Source of the DNA: Methanocella conradii HZ254
Lineage (GTDB): Archaea; Halobacteriota; Methanocellia; Methanocellales; Methanocellaceae
Length of the DNA stretch: 64,000 nt
Direction of reading: 5' to 3'
Assembly (NCBI RefSeq): GCF_000251105.1
Contig: NC_017034.1
Location: 1,054,001-1,118,000 of the forward strand
The notes under the pieces were generated by a model. The model saw only the letters and a program-made list of their open reading frames with translations, ran no database searches and was not told the origin of the DNA. A program made the translations under genes and the position numbers. Shown piece by piece: positions 7,970 through 16,160 of this stretch; the stretch's first letter is position 1; the number at the start of each line of letters is the position of its first letter.

Positions 7970-8949
7970 TGCCCATGGACGCTAAAAAGAAGGCCGAGCT
8001 CATTGAGGAGGGTGGCGTCGAGGTAGATGGCCCCATTTTATCGCACTTAAGCAGGTCAACCGCCGGGCCAGGAGCGGGCCTCGAATCTTTTTTCTTTAAT
8101 TCAGGTGGGCACCGTGTCAGGCTGGGCGTCCGTAAGTCTTCCAGGTTCAAGGCTTGCTCTCATGGGGAAGAAGTTGTCATCTTAAAGGATGGGAAAGAGT
8201 TTGCAAGCGGCAGGATCGAAGACGCCATCGCTCATTGCCCTGAGCAGGTCTACGTGACCATAAGTGAGCGCTGCGTGTTCGATTGTAAGTATTGCCCGGT
8301 GCCCAAGCTTCAAGGCCGCGTTAAGGGCTTCGAAGAGGTCATGGAGCTGGTCGAAAATGGCTCGAAGCGACCCGGATTTAAGGCGATCTCTATCACGTCA
8401 GGCGTATGGAAATCCCCCGAAGAGGAGCTATGCCGCGTGGCCAGGCTCGTGAAAGAGATGGTGAAGTATAACGTGCCTATCGGCGTGTCCATCTATCCTA
8501 CTGATAATTCCTCCGAGGTCTTGAGGGAGGCCGGGGCGCGCGAGGTAAAATATAACGTTGAGACTGTAGACCCGAATATATTCGAAAAAGTCTGCCCGGG
8601 ATTGTCCCTGGAGTATATTAAGAAGGCACTGGAGCACGCCGTATCCTTATTTGGCCGCAACCACGTCTTCACCAATATACTGGTCGGCCTGGGCGAGTCC
8701 GATGAGGACGTCATCCTCGCAGTCGAAGAGCTCGCCGATAAAGGCATCATTCCGATACTTAGAAAAGTGAATCCTCACCCTCTACGGGCCGGGGAAGCGT
8801 GTACGGAAAATGTGAGAGGCGAAAGGCTTTTAAGGCTTGCTGAAGCAGAGCGTAGGATACTCGATAAACATGGCTTAAGGGCTGACCTTGCGTTGACCGG
8901 GTGTCTCGTGTGCACCGGGTGCGATATAACGCCACACCGTGATATATAA
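7966..8949 (+). CDS. Radical SAM protein linked to methanogenesis marker 11
   Basis: Radical S-adenosylmethionine enzyme of 327 residues or slightly fewer (GTG 7966, ATG 7969 and ATG 7975 are all possible starts). The 4Fe-4S triad is CVFDCKYC (Cys103, Cys107, Cys110 counted from 7966), followed by the SITSGVW and NVETVDP strands of the TIM barrel and the ILVGLGESDEDV SAM-binding-type segment. A C-terminal CLVCTGC group could hold an extra iron-sulfur site. The reaction is unknown. Its start overlaps the stop of the marker 11 gene (GTGATG), so the pair is surely co-translated; a role in modifying a methanogenesis protein or tRNA is speculative. Confidence 0.85.
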   Translation: MMPMDAKKKAELIEEGGVEVDGPILSHLSRSTAGPGAGLESFFFNSGGHRVRLGVRKSSRFKACSHGEEVVILKDGKEFASGRIEDAIAHCPEQVYVTISERCVFDCKYCPVPKLQGRVKGFEEVMELVENGSKRPGFKAISITSGVWKSPEEELCRVARLVKEMVKYNVPIGVSIYPTDNSSEVLREAGAREVKYNVETVDPNIFEKVCPGLSLEYIKKALEHAVSLFGRNHVFTNILVGLGESDEDVILAVEELADKGIIPILRKVNPHPLRAGEACTENVRGERLLRLAEAERRILDKHGLRADLALTGCLVCTGCDITPHRDI

Positions 8950-8951
8950 CC

Positions 8952-9146
8952 TTACCTTCTCTTGAAACTCCTCAGGCGAGACTTCTCCTCCATCCGCATT
9001 TTTTCGGCTACCTGAAGGCCGTATTCAGTAAGCCTTAGACGGTCCCCATCATATACGCATACTAAGCCCGCATCTATCAGCTTTTTCACTTCTCGCTCAA
9101 CTAGCTTACGATTATCTTCATCTTTCCTATTTCGAGGCCCAAGCAA
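8952..9146 (-). CDS. Small winged-helix-like protein
   Basis: Sixty-four-residue basic protein; the segment VKKLIDAGLVCVYDGDRLRLTEYGLQVAEKM has the helix-wing-helix look of the C-terminal half of archaeal winged-helix regulators. TTG start at 9146 with a clear GGGTGG six bases upstream. It runs convergently to the radical SAM gene with only a couple of bases between. No family assignment beyond the fold guess; DNA binding is an inference from the wing-like pattern and charge. Confidence 0.6.
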   Translation of the reverse strand: MLGPRNRKDEDNRKLVEREVKKLIDAGLVCVYDGDRLRLTEYGLQVAEKMRMEEKSRLRSFKRR

Positions 9147-9359
9147 TATGCCACCCTTTAAAAATTTACTGTTTTCATATATATATTTAGCGCTTATCTA
9201 TTATATGCCATTAATTTCTATGATAATCATTATCATTTAAGCCACTGAAAGGCTAGATTTTACTATTTTATAAGGCATTGCCCTGGATACACTCTATTTT
9301 TAACTATTAGCCATATTAAATACTCAGAATGCGATAAAGAGCTTCAAATCGATTACATT

Positions 9360-9407
9360 TCGTATTTTTATATAATAATATATTTATTTTGTCCAACTAG
9401 ACATAAG
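9360..9407 (+). promoter_or_regulatory. Promoter and palindromic site before secreted protein gene
   Basis: The stretch 9147-9429 has no gene. It contains an AT-rich TATA region (TATATAATAATATATT, about 9370-9385) and then TTTTGTC-N6-GACATAA (9387-9406), an inverted repeat nearly identical to the one at 10287-10309. Its position just after the TATA box fits an operator near the transcription start. Confidence 0.5.
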
Positions 9408-9429
9408 TGTGCAGTTCGGAGGTGTAGTT

Positions 9430-10149
9430 ATGAAAATGGCAAGAAGAATAACCGTAGCCATCTTGTGCGTAGTGGCTACCCTATTAGTTGCAGCACCCGC
9501 TTTCGCACAGCTTTGCGGCCCCTGTGGCGCGCCTGTGGCATATGGGCCGCCCCAGGATTGTATCGCTCAAATATTTTGCAACATACCGGTCACCACAGAA
9601 GTGCCCGTGACCGTGCCGGCTACGAGCGCGGTAACGGTTCCAGTAACCGTGCCCGTCGGAGATGTGGCGCCAGTAGTGGTCCCGAGGGCGGTCATTGTGC
9701 CAGAGACGATACCCGTACCGTTCGTCAGGCCGGCAATCGCTCCAGCAACGGTGCCTGTTACCGTGCCAGTTGTCACCAGCGTGCCAGTCACGTCAGTGAT
9801 TCCACAGGTGACCACCGTCCCGCTAGGCAGCCCAGCAGTGCCCGCGTGCACCCCGGCAGTCGCGGGAGGGGGCGTGCCAGCGCCGGCGAACGTTCCGGCA
9901 GTATCAGGCGGGATTGGAAAAGGGCTTGGCACTAACGTCGGGCTTGGCAAGGGCATAGGCAGCTATGGCCTTGGCGGCTTAGGAGGCCTTGGCGGATACG
10001 GCGGATACGGCGGATACGGCGGTTTAGGAGGCCTTGGCGGATACGGCGGATATGGCGGTTTAGGAGGCCTTGGCGGATACGGCGGATACGGCCTGGGCAG
10101 CGCATACCCGTCAATGATGGGCACTATGCCCTCAACATATGGGAAATAG
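9430..10149 (+). CDS. Secreted Val/Pro/Thr-repeat and Gly-rich protein
   Basis: A 239-residue exported protein. Start ATG 9430 lies 5 bases after GGAGGTG. Residues 1-22 are a signal peptide ending AAPAFA-QL. Next is a short Cys-containing part (LCGPCGAP, later CIAQIFC), then about 95 residues of imperfect VPVTVP-type repeats, then a flexible stretch, and a C-terminal domain of about 60 residues made of repeated GLGGYGGYGG units. The repeats suggest an extended surface or fibre-forming polymer. No enzyme motif. The Gly/Tyr unit is repeated almost exactly in DNA as well, so it may vary in length by slippage. Function unknown. Confidence 0.8.
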   Translation: MKMARRITVAILCVVATLLVAAPAFAQLCGPCGAPVAYGPPQDCIAQIFCNIPVTTEVPVTVPATSAVTVPVTVPVGDVAPVVVPRAVIVPETIPVPFVRPAIAPATVPVTVPVVTSVPVTSVIPQVTTVPLGSPAVPACTPAVAGGGVPAPANVPAVSGGIGKGLGTNVGLGKGIGSYGLGGLGGLGGYGGYGGYGGLGGLGGYGGYGGLGGLGGYGGYGLGSAYPSMMGTMPSTYGK

Positions 10150-10286
10150 TATAGCTGCTAACGAAAGAGCTTAGGCATGTAAGCGTATACGAACTGGAGG
10201 GCGATGCCTTTCCAGTTCGTCAATACGATAAAATCCTCATTTTAGCTAATTCCTTTCGGCAATATCGTTTATTTGGCGGATAATAT

Positions 10287-10309
10287 CTTTATGTCGCCTG
10301 GACATAAAG
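10287..10309. promoter_or_regulatory. Perfect palindrome CTTTATGTC-N5-GACATAAAG
   Basis: Nine-base arms separated by 5 bases, 24 bp before the start of the next secreted gene. The core TTATGTC/GACATAA is shared with the site at 9387-9406, so both genes probably answer to one dimeric regulator. Confidence 0.6.
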
Positions 10310-10333
10310 AGCATATAGTTGGGCGGGCGTTGT

Positions 10334-10969
10334 ATGGTGAGGTACAACTTATTCCTCCTGGCACTCGCAGCTATGGTATTGTTTATGGCTCATGGTTGCA
10401 AGGCCTCGTCGGCGGATTCCGGCGTCGGGGGCATCAACTTATACGGCTTTCCAATGAGTATCGTGCCCCCGGATGTCGGGGCTGCAGCCATTCCCGGGCA
10501 GGGGTATACGTATAGCAATACAGGCTATACGCTCCCGAGCTTTGCCACCACTTATGGGTTCCGGGCTTTTGAAAGCTCGCCTATATTGAATGGCAATACG
10601 GGCTATTTCGGCCCGGACCTGGGCGGCATCGACCTGGGCGTGTCCTTCGGCCTGACGCAGGCAGACCATGACGCTTCCACGACGTCGTTCTCCAAGGACC
10701 TTCTCTACCAGGCGGACCTCGAGCAGACGTTCATCGGCTTCCCAGGGGTCGGCGTCGGCTCGCTCGGCGTCATGTTTCCGACCATTGTTAACAATAAGTC
10801 GAGCGTTAAGTACATGGAGAGCATTAAGTTCGAGTTCACCACCGAGAGCAATAAGTTTCAGATGGCTGGCTTTGGCTATCCTCTCGGCCTTGGCCTGGGC
10901 TATACATCAGCGATGGTGAGCAGTAGCCCCGGCGCAGGCATCATCAACTCGCCATACTACTTCCTATAG
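10334..10969 (+). CDS. Exported protein of unknown family
   Basis: About 211 residues from ATG 10334 (a TTG at 10319 is in frame). The N-terminus VRYNLFLLALAAMVLFMAHGC is a signal sequence that ends in a Cys with a weak lipobox (AHGC), so it might be lipid-anchored. The mature part is rich in Gly, Ser, Tyr and Phe, with several YGF/GFG motifs and predicted beta-structure such as VGVGSLGVMFP and KYMESIKFEFTTESNKFQ; this suggests a beta-barrel or beta-sandwich. No Cys other than the first, no catalytic motif. It shares an upstream palindrome with the preceding secreted gene. Its end overlaps the convergent htpX stop by 6 bp. Confidence 0.75.
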   Translation: MVRYNLFLLALAAMVLFMAHGCKASSADSGVGGINLYGFPMSIVPPDVGAAAIPGQGYTYSNTGYTLPSFATTYGFRAFESSPILNGNTGYFGPDLGGIDLGVSFGLTQADHDASTTSFSKDLLYQADLEQTFIGFPGVGVGSLGVMFPTIVNNKSSVKYMESIKFEFTTESNKFQMAGFGYPLGLGLGYTSAMVSSSPGAGIINSPYYFL

Positions 10970-11818
10970 CTCGGACTTGATCCTTTCGAGGTAGGCGATG
11001 CGCTTCTCGATTGATGGGTGAGTGGATAAAAGCTCCATAACCGACCCGGCGATAGGCGAAATGCACAGCGCCTTTGCCGATTCCAGGCCCATCGCATCCT
11101 CTCTATTATAATCCCCGCCCGATATCTTCCTTAAGGCGCTAATGAGCGCATCCGGGTCCCTCGTAGTAAGGGCGGACCCCCTGTCTGCCCCATACTCCCT
11201 GTACCTGGAGACCGTGTTAATGATTATGACGCCGATTGTATTCGAGAAGAGCATGGACACGAGCCAGGCTAGCATGCTCGCCCCATAGTTACGCTCATCC
11301 CTGGAGAAGAGCATGGCGAAGACGAAGTATACGACATAGCTCACGATAGACACGATGAAGCTGGCGAAGGTGACGACGAACATGTCACGGTTTTTTATGT
11401 GTGAAAGCTCGTGCGCCAGCACCCCTCTCATCTCGCGCTCGTTAAGCCTGTTAAGGATGCCCGTGGTGACTGCCACCACCGCGTGTCTCTTATCCCTGCC
11501 CGTGGCGAAGGCGTTCGGTATGTCATTCTGCACCACGGCGACCTTTGGCTTCGGGATGTCCATCTCCGCCGCCAGGTTCTCTACGATGCTGTGAAGCCTC
11601 GGAGCCTCGTTCTCTTCCAGGATGCGCGCCCCGGTCGACCATAGCACGAGCTTATCCGAGAAGAAGTACTGGATGAACAGGAAGCCGCCTGCCATCAAGG
11701 CTATCAGGTATGCGTTTACGCCCATGAGCACCAAAAAGCCGATGGCTATCATGAAGAGCATAAACAATGCGCCGTAAACGATTATCTTCCTGATGGTCAT
11801 GCCCCAATCTATTACCAT
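10964..11818 (-). CDS. htpX: HtpX-like membrane zinc protease (M48)
   Basis: Membrane-bound metalloprotease of 284 residues that degrades misfolded membrane proteins. Two hydrophobic segments at the N-terminus (about 10-33 and 35-52), then the cytosolic catalytic part with HELSH (His136, Glu137, His140), a second pair of membrane segments near 150-195, and the third zinc ligand in YREYGADRGSA. The length and order are normal for HtpX. ATG start; a gap of 139 bp separates it from the divergent broken htrA gene, another quality-control protease. Confidence 0.95.
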   Translation of the reverse strand: MVIDWGMTIRKIIVYGALFMLFMIAIGFLVLMGVNAYLIALMAGGFLFIQYFFSDKLVLWSTGARILEENEAPRLHSIVENLAAEMDIPKPKVAVVQNDIPNAFATGRDKRHAVVAVTTGILNRLNEREMRGVLAHELSHIKNRDMFVVTFASFIVSIVSYVVYFVFAMLFSRDERNYGASMLAWLVSMLFSNTIGVIIINTVSRYREYGADRGSALTTRDPDALISALRKISGGDYNREDAMGLESAKALCISPIAGSVMELLSTHPSIEKRIAYLERIKSEL

Positions 11819-11957
11819 ATTAGCATCATCTCGCTAATATGTGAATAACGCTGGCATAAATACTTTATCATCAGGAAAGGGGGACATTATTTTTAAAAAG
11901 TTAAATCTTAGTAGAATCGGTAAGTATTTATAGCGTAAACATTTACGCATAGTTACT

Positions 11958-12319
11958 ATGGATGCGAGCATACGACCTATATCCAGTCCTGAAATAGCTG
12001 GCGATCCTTTGGAGCAATCACAGGGGAGCGACGACGAGCTCCTCGACGCGTACTCGAAAGCAGTGGTCAGCGTCGTCGAAAAGGTAAGCCCGTCGGTGGT
12101 GAACGTTTACGTTAGCAAACGGCTGCCACGACGACAGGCTTACTGGAGAGGCCCCGAGAGATACAGGGCGGAGGCTCGGGCTTCATCTTCACGCCCGATG
12201 GCTTCATACTGACGAATAGCCATGTCGTTCATGATGCGACGAAGATCGATGTGACGTTGTACGATGGCAGGCACTTCCCGGCCCGCATCATCGGAGACGA
12301 CCCGTTCAGACGGATGTAG
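11958..12319 (+). pseudogene. HtrA/DegP-like serine protease remnant, frameshifted and truncated
   Basis: The ATG frame gives a normal HtrA start (AYSKAVVSVVEKVSPSVVNVYVSK) and then turns to nonsense near 12120. From about 12125 the homology continues in a second frame: ERPREIQGGGSGFIFTPDG, then ILTNSHVVHDATKIDV containing the catalytic His of the GxGFxxxxxGxxxTNxHV motif, and IIGDDP, ending at TAG 12317. The Asp and Ser of the triad and the PDZ domain are gone. One frameshift plus loss of about two thirds of the gene leaves a non-functional relic. A palindromic repeat begins 2 bp after the stop. Confidence 0.88.
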
Positions 12320-12320
12320 G

Positions 12321-12421
12321 CTTTTCACCACAAAGAACACAAAAAACACCAGGCACACAATCTCTTTATATTTAAAAAAAATGTGTACTTAGTGTTAACC
12401 TCGTGTATTTTGTGGTAAAAA
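12321..12421. repeat. Imperfect palindromic intergenic element (MITE- or REP-like)
   Basis: The left side TTTTCACCACAAAGAACAC and the right side, read on the other strand, TTTTTACCACAAAATACAC form arms of about 37 bases with scattered mismatches around an AT-rich centre (TTTATATTTAAAAAAAA). A further AACACCAGG (12345-12353) is mirrored by CCTGGTGTT (12422-12430). Elements starting with a CCACAAAG/CCACAGAG-type motif are known as dispersed intergenic repeats in many genomes. It abuts the broken htrA end, which suggests that it caused or marks the deletion. Confidence 0.65.
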
Positions 12422-12442
12422 CCTGGTGTTAGGAACGATATA

Positions 12443-13558
12443 CTAGTAGTCGTCGCCCTTTTTAGACCAGACCTTCACAACCCACAGGAACGATGCGACA
12501 GTGGCCACGATGGTCGATAATATCAATAGGGGCCAGTACCAGACGGGCTGGGCGTTCGGGTCCATGAACACCCCGCTCCCCGCTATGGTCGCGATGGTGT
12601 TCGGCACCAGCGCGGCGGTGCCCAGCACGGTGAGGTAAGCGGTCACGAGAGAGAAGCGGTTATTTATGGTCTGAAGCTTATTGTTATAGATGCTCTGCAT
12701 GACCTCAAGGCCTGAGGCGAGCACGTTTGACATCTGCTCGGATAACTCTATGTGCCTGTCTATGTTGATGGACAGCACGCCTATCCTGTCCAGAAGCTTC
12801 TCGTCATCAGTGATGAGGTCAGCGTCACCATACTGTAGCGAGTCCACGACGTCCTTGATGGCCCACATCACGTTCAAGTAGCCTATAAGGACGTGCTTCA
12901 TGTTATAGATGCTCTGCGCGAGCTCCTTCTTGCTCACGTTCTCGTCGATGAGCTGCTTGCTTATCTCGTCGCCGTGCTTCTCTATCTCCCGTAAATACTC
13001 GAAGTTCCTGTCATTGTTTTCGTCAATTATGCGCTCCAGGATCAGCGTCACCTTATCCTTGGTCTCGTAGGCGTTCAGCTTCTTTATGAAGGTCTGGGCG
13101 TAGCGGGAGAACCTTACGAGGGCCGCGACGCTCTCGTTATGGACCGTCAGGATGAAGTTGCCACGGATTAAAATGACGAGGCGCTGTACCGTCATGTCGA
13201 ACTTTTCGAGCTTTACCACAGGCAACACGATGCCAAGCTCTGTGTCCGTGTCCTCGTACGCCGAGTAGAAGCCTGAGAGCATCTTCTGGATAGGCGTCTG
13301 CGTAAACCCCATCGCCTGGGCTATCCTCTCCAGATCTTTTTCCAGGTCCTTTGTGGTATAGTCGATCCATGCCACGCTCGCATCCCTGGTGAACCCGAGG
13401 TATTCTTCGAGGGTTCTATCGGCCAACTTGTCGACCCGCCCGTCTTGCCTCAGCGCCACTGCGAAGTTGGAGGGCGGCTTCACCACTACCTGTGTCTGCT
13501 GCGCTGTCGCGCTATCCAAAAGTGATGCCTCCGAACAGTAACCTTTGGATACCTGCAC
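12443..13558 (-). CDS. CorA-like divalent cation transporter
   Basis: 371 residues: a cytosolic alpha/beta funnel domain (1-250), long coiled helices (YETKDKV...MQSIYNNKLQTINNRF), and two C-terminal membrane spans (about 300-325 and 338-360) ending in a Lys/Asp tail. This is the CorA topology. However the Gly-Met-Asn selectivity signature at the end of the first span is absent; the corresponding place reads VPNTIATIAG. That variant occurs in divergent CorA-like proteins, and the transported ion (Mg, Zn, Ni, Co) cannot be stated. GTG start with a GGG just before it; transcribed in the same direction as the ABC genes upstream. Confidence 0.85.
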   Translation of the reverse strand: MQVSKGYCSEASLLDSATAQQTQVVVKPPSNFAVALRQDGRVDKLADRTLEEYLGFTRDASVAWIDYTTKDLEKDLERIAQAMGFTQTPIQKMLSGFYSAYEDTDTELGIVLPVVKLEKFDMTVQRLVILIRGNFILTVHNESVAALVRFSRYAQTFIKKLNAYETKDKVTLILERIIDENNDRNFEYLREIEKHGDEISKQLIDENVSKKELAQSIYNMKHVLIGYLNVMWAIKDVVDSLQYGDADLITDDEKLLDRIGVLSINIDRHIELSEQMSNVLASGLEVMQSIYNNKLQTINNRFSLVTAYLTVLGTAALVPNTIATIAGSGVFMDPNAQPVWYWPLLILSTIVATVASFLWVVKVWSKKGDDY

Positions 13559-13572
13559 CCTAATATACTTAT

Positions 13573-14991
13573 TTATCGCCGGCCATATCTCTTGTACATG
13601 ATTGCGAGGCCCACGATGACGATTATTAAGATGCCGGCGCCAAGGTAGGGCACGTACGAGTCGGCTTTGACCGTTACCCTGTAATCCTTCTCTTTTTCAG
13701 CCTGGTCGGATTTCACCTTTACGTTGACCTCGTAGTCGCTGGCCACTATGTTGCCCGGCGGCTGCACCGTCAGGGTAAAAGTCTGAGTCTCGCCCGCCTT
13801 AATGCTGTTGGTCCTGTTTGGCGACGCTTTTATGAGCCAGCCCTGCGGGGCTGTAGCTTCAATGTAAACGTTTGTGAGGGCTGTTCCCTGCCCGGCGTTC
13901 GATACGTAAACTACTATGTCAAAGGCCTGCCCGGCCTTCGTCTCGTAGGCTAGCCTGGAGCTTGTCACGCTCATGCCTACGCCGCTCTTCAGCGTAAGAG
14001 TAAGGTACTTCTTGATGCTCACGCCTTCCGGCGTGGTCACCACGGCAGTAAAATTATAGCTGCCCGCGCTTACGCTATATGGGGGCACGACCTCCAGCAC
14101 GAGGTCTTTATCTGAGGATGCGGGTATTACGACCTCTGCCAGCTCCTCCACGCTAGTTGCGCTCTCCTTAAAGCGCGCGTACCAGTTGTCTGGCAGGCCA
14201 GCCACGGACAGGCTGTAGATGTTCTCTTTAGCCTGGACATTCCTAATGCGCAGGTCATAGGTTATCTTATCGCCTATGGAGGCTATCTTTGAGCCGACCT
14301 TGAAGGAGACGTCCGCCGACTGGTTGGCGCTGGTGATGTCTACGAACACCTCTAGCCTTATATCATCCACATATGCCACTACTTTCTTTTCCCCGACGGG
14401 CGTGTTTCCCCAGGTCTGGACCATCAGGTTTACCGTCCTTGACTGTCTGGCGGGGACGCTTATCTTGTAAACGCCTTTGTCGCCATACTCGAACCACGTC
14501 TTCCAGCCTATATCGCTGAACGAAGAGAGCGAATAAGTATGGTCTGATGGGTTATTGTTCTGGATGAGTATGGGAAATGATACCACGTCGCCCCCAAGGG
14601 CTGTCTGTCCCGGCACATCACAGGACACCTTCGTCCCGGACGCTGCCGTGCTATCCTGCCTGGAGAACCTTGAAACGAGAACGTAGGCTTTATCTCCCTC
14701 CACACGGTCAACGTATACTCGAAGCATGCCAGGATACTCTGCGTAGTGGCCGGCCCATACCTGCTTCGGCTCATTAAACTCTGAAGGCACGGAAGGCCCG
14801 CTGAGCGAAACATTAACATACTTGCTCCCGTTGGCTATCCCGAACCTCAGGAAATAATCACCAAGCGGCTTGACCTCATTCCCTACCTCATAGTAAGTCC
14901 ACGGCTCGTAGCCATCGTCTCCGATGGCAGGCTGCATAGCAATGCCAAGGAGCATAAAGGTTGCCAGCAGCGTGCACGTCGCCCTCTTCAT
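13573..14991 (-). CDS. Exported NEW3/COG1470-type beta-domain protein, membrane-anchored
   Basis: 472 residues with signal peptide (MKRATCTLLATFMLLGIAM...AIG), then three to four immunoglobulin-like domains: one at about 30-115, one around 120-215 with NPSDHTYSLS, one at 225-325, and one at 335-440 with SNAGQGTALTNVYIEATAPQGW, typical of the NEW3 family. A single C-terminal span (YLGAGILIIVIVGLAIMY) and a KRYGRR tail fix it to the membrane facing outward. It overlaps the permease gene by 4 bp (ATGA). In such operons the protein is thought to be the extracytoplasmic partner of the ABC exporter; the substrate is unknown. Confidence 0.85.
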   Translation of the reverse strand: MKRATCTLLATFMLLGIAMQPAIGDDGYEPWTYYEVGNEVKPLGDYFLRFGIANGSKYVNVSLSGPSVPSEFNEPKQVWAGHYAEYPGMLRVYVDRVEGDKAYVLVSRFSRQDSTAASGTKVSCDVPGQTALGGDVVSFPILIQNNNPSDHTYSLSSFSDIGWKTWFEYGDKGVYKISVPARQSRTVNLMVQTWGNTPVGEKKVVAYVDDIRLEVFVDITSANQSADVSFKVGSKIASIGDKITYDLRIRNVQAKENIYSLSVAGLPDNWYARFKESATSVEELAEVVIPASSDKDLVLEVVPPYSVSAGSYNFTAVVTTPEGVSIKKYLTLTLKSGVGMSVTSSRLAYETKAGQAFDIVVYVSNAGQGTALTNVYIEATAPQGWLIKASPNRTNSIKAGETQTFTLTVQPPGNIVASDYEVNVKVKSDQAEKEKDYRVTVKADSYVPYLGAGILIIVIVGLAIMYKRYGRR

Positions 14992-16160
14992 CTTATATCA
15001 GCCCTCATGAACATGACGTATGATGCGGCCAGCGGCGCAACCAGCTCGACGATTAGCGCCAGAATGCTCGTCCACACATACGCCAGAGAATCCCATATTG
15101 TGGGCTCATGAACATAAGGCGTGAACCCTTTCAATGCATATATTGGCCCGGGATATCCACCCTGCTTATACAGTATGGCCGGAGATATCTTATAGTCGAA
15201 GCTGTACATGGGCGATATGGTGTCTATCGAGTCGATTATCATCTGCTTATTCCTATAGTACTGCTCAATCGCCGGGTCCCAGGGTATTGCGATGGGTATG
15301 GGCTCAGGCGTACTATTTTCTGATGGCTGCATAAGGGTCGGCTCTGGCAGAGTAATGGGCCTGATCTCGGGAGGCGGCCCCATGACGGCATCCGCTATCT
15401 TTGGCGCAAACGTGGGGATGATGATCATCGCGATGACCACGCCGAGCACGAGCAGGATGGACATCGCCGAGTTCTTCGCCAGCGTAGAGAAAAGCGTTGC
15501 GATGGCGAAAAATACGCTGCTATAAAGCAGAGCCATCACGAAGTACGCGGCAATCCTTATAAGGTCATTCCCAGTGGGCACGACGCCATAGAAAAGCATG
15601 ATTGCAAGGGTGATCATGAACACGCTGCCCATGACTACCACCAGTATTGAGAGGGCGCCGATGAGCTTGCCATTGATGACCGCGTCACGATACACGGGGT
15701 GGGATAGCAATGATTTTAGCGTGCCCTCCTCCCTCTCCCGCGTTATCAGGTCAAACCCTATCGCTATGGATAGCAGCATTAGTATGAGGGAAAAGTATCC
15801 TCCGCCAATGCCCATGCTCGAGTTGAGGCCGGCGAAAACGGTCAGCACCGAGGGCATCGGAGGGTTTATCAGCATATCAAGCTGCTGCCTTAGAGCCTGT
15901 ATCTCCTCTTCGGCGGCGCCGGATGCCTCGGCATCGGCGATCTGCTTCTGGAGGCTGGCCACCTGCTCCTTGAACCACGGCTGCTGCTGGTACTCGGCCT
16001 GGCTCTTCTTATACTCCTCAAGAGACTTATTATACTGGTCCATGCCCATCGCCATGCCCACCCCTGCGAGGAGCAACAGGACTCCGAATATGGCCAGGAA
16101 ACGCTTGCTCGTCAAATGATCCCTGAACTCTTTGCCAGCCACTATTAGCTCTTGCCTCAT
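14988..16160 (-). CDS. ABC-2 type exporter permease
   Basis: 390 residues. One N-terminal membrane span (KRFLAIFGVLLLLAGVGMAMG), a large outside loop of about 80 residues rich in Gln and Glu, then five spans, with the coupling-helix segment ISHPVYRDAVINGKLIGALS near residues 150-165, and a second outside loop with Pro-rich sequence before the last span. This is the NosY/ABC-2 architecture. It lies directly after its ATPase gene (adjacent bases) and before the NEW3 protein. It is a paralogue of the permease at 26718-27875, with the same opening RxELIVAxKEFRDHL. Confidence 0.92.
   Translation of the reverse strand: MRQELIVAGKEFRDHLTSKRFLAIFGVLLLLAGVGMAMGMDQYNKSLEEYKKSQAEYQQQPWFKEQVASLQKQIADAEASGAAEEEIQALRQQLDMLINPPMPSVLTVFAGLNSSMGIGGGYFSLILMLLSIAIGFDLITREREEGTLKSLLSHPVYRDAVINGKLIGALSILVVVMGSVFMITLAIMLFYGVVPTGNDLIRIAAYFVMALLYSSVFFAIATLFSTLAKNSAMSILLVLGVVIAMIIIPTFAPKIADAVMGPPPEIRPITLPEPTLMQPSENSTPEPIPIAIPWDPAIEQYYRNKQMIIDSIDTISPMYSFDYKISPAILYKQGGYPGPIYALKGFTPYVHEPTIWDSLAYVWTSILALIVELVAPLAASYVMFMRADIR

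Noticed and set aside
10273..10515. 80-codon frame upstream of the second secreted gene
   Set aside because: It overlaps the palindrome and promoter and runs in another frame through the signal peptide region of the real gene.
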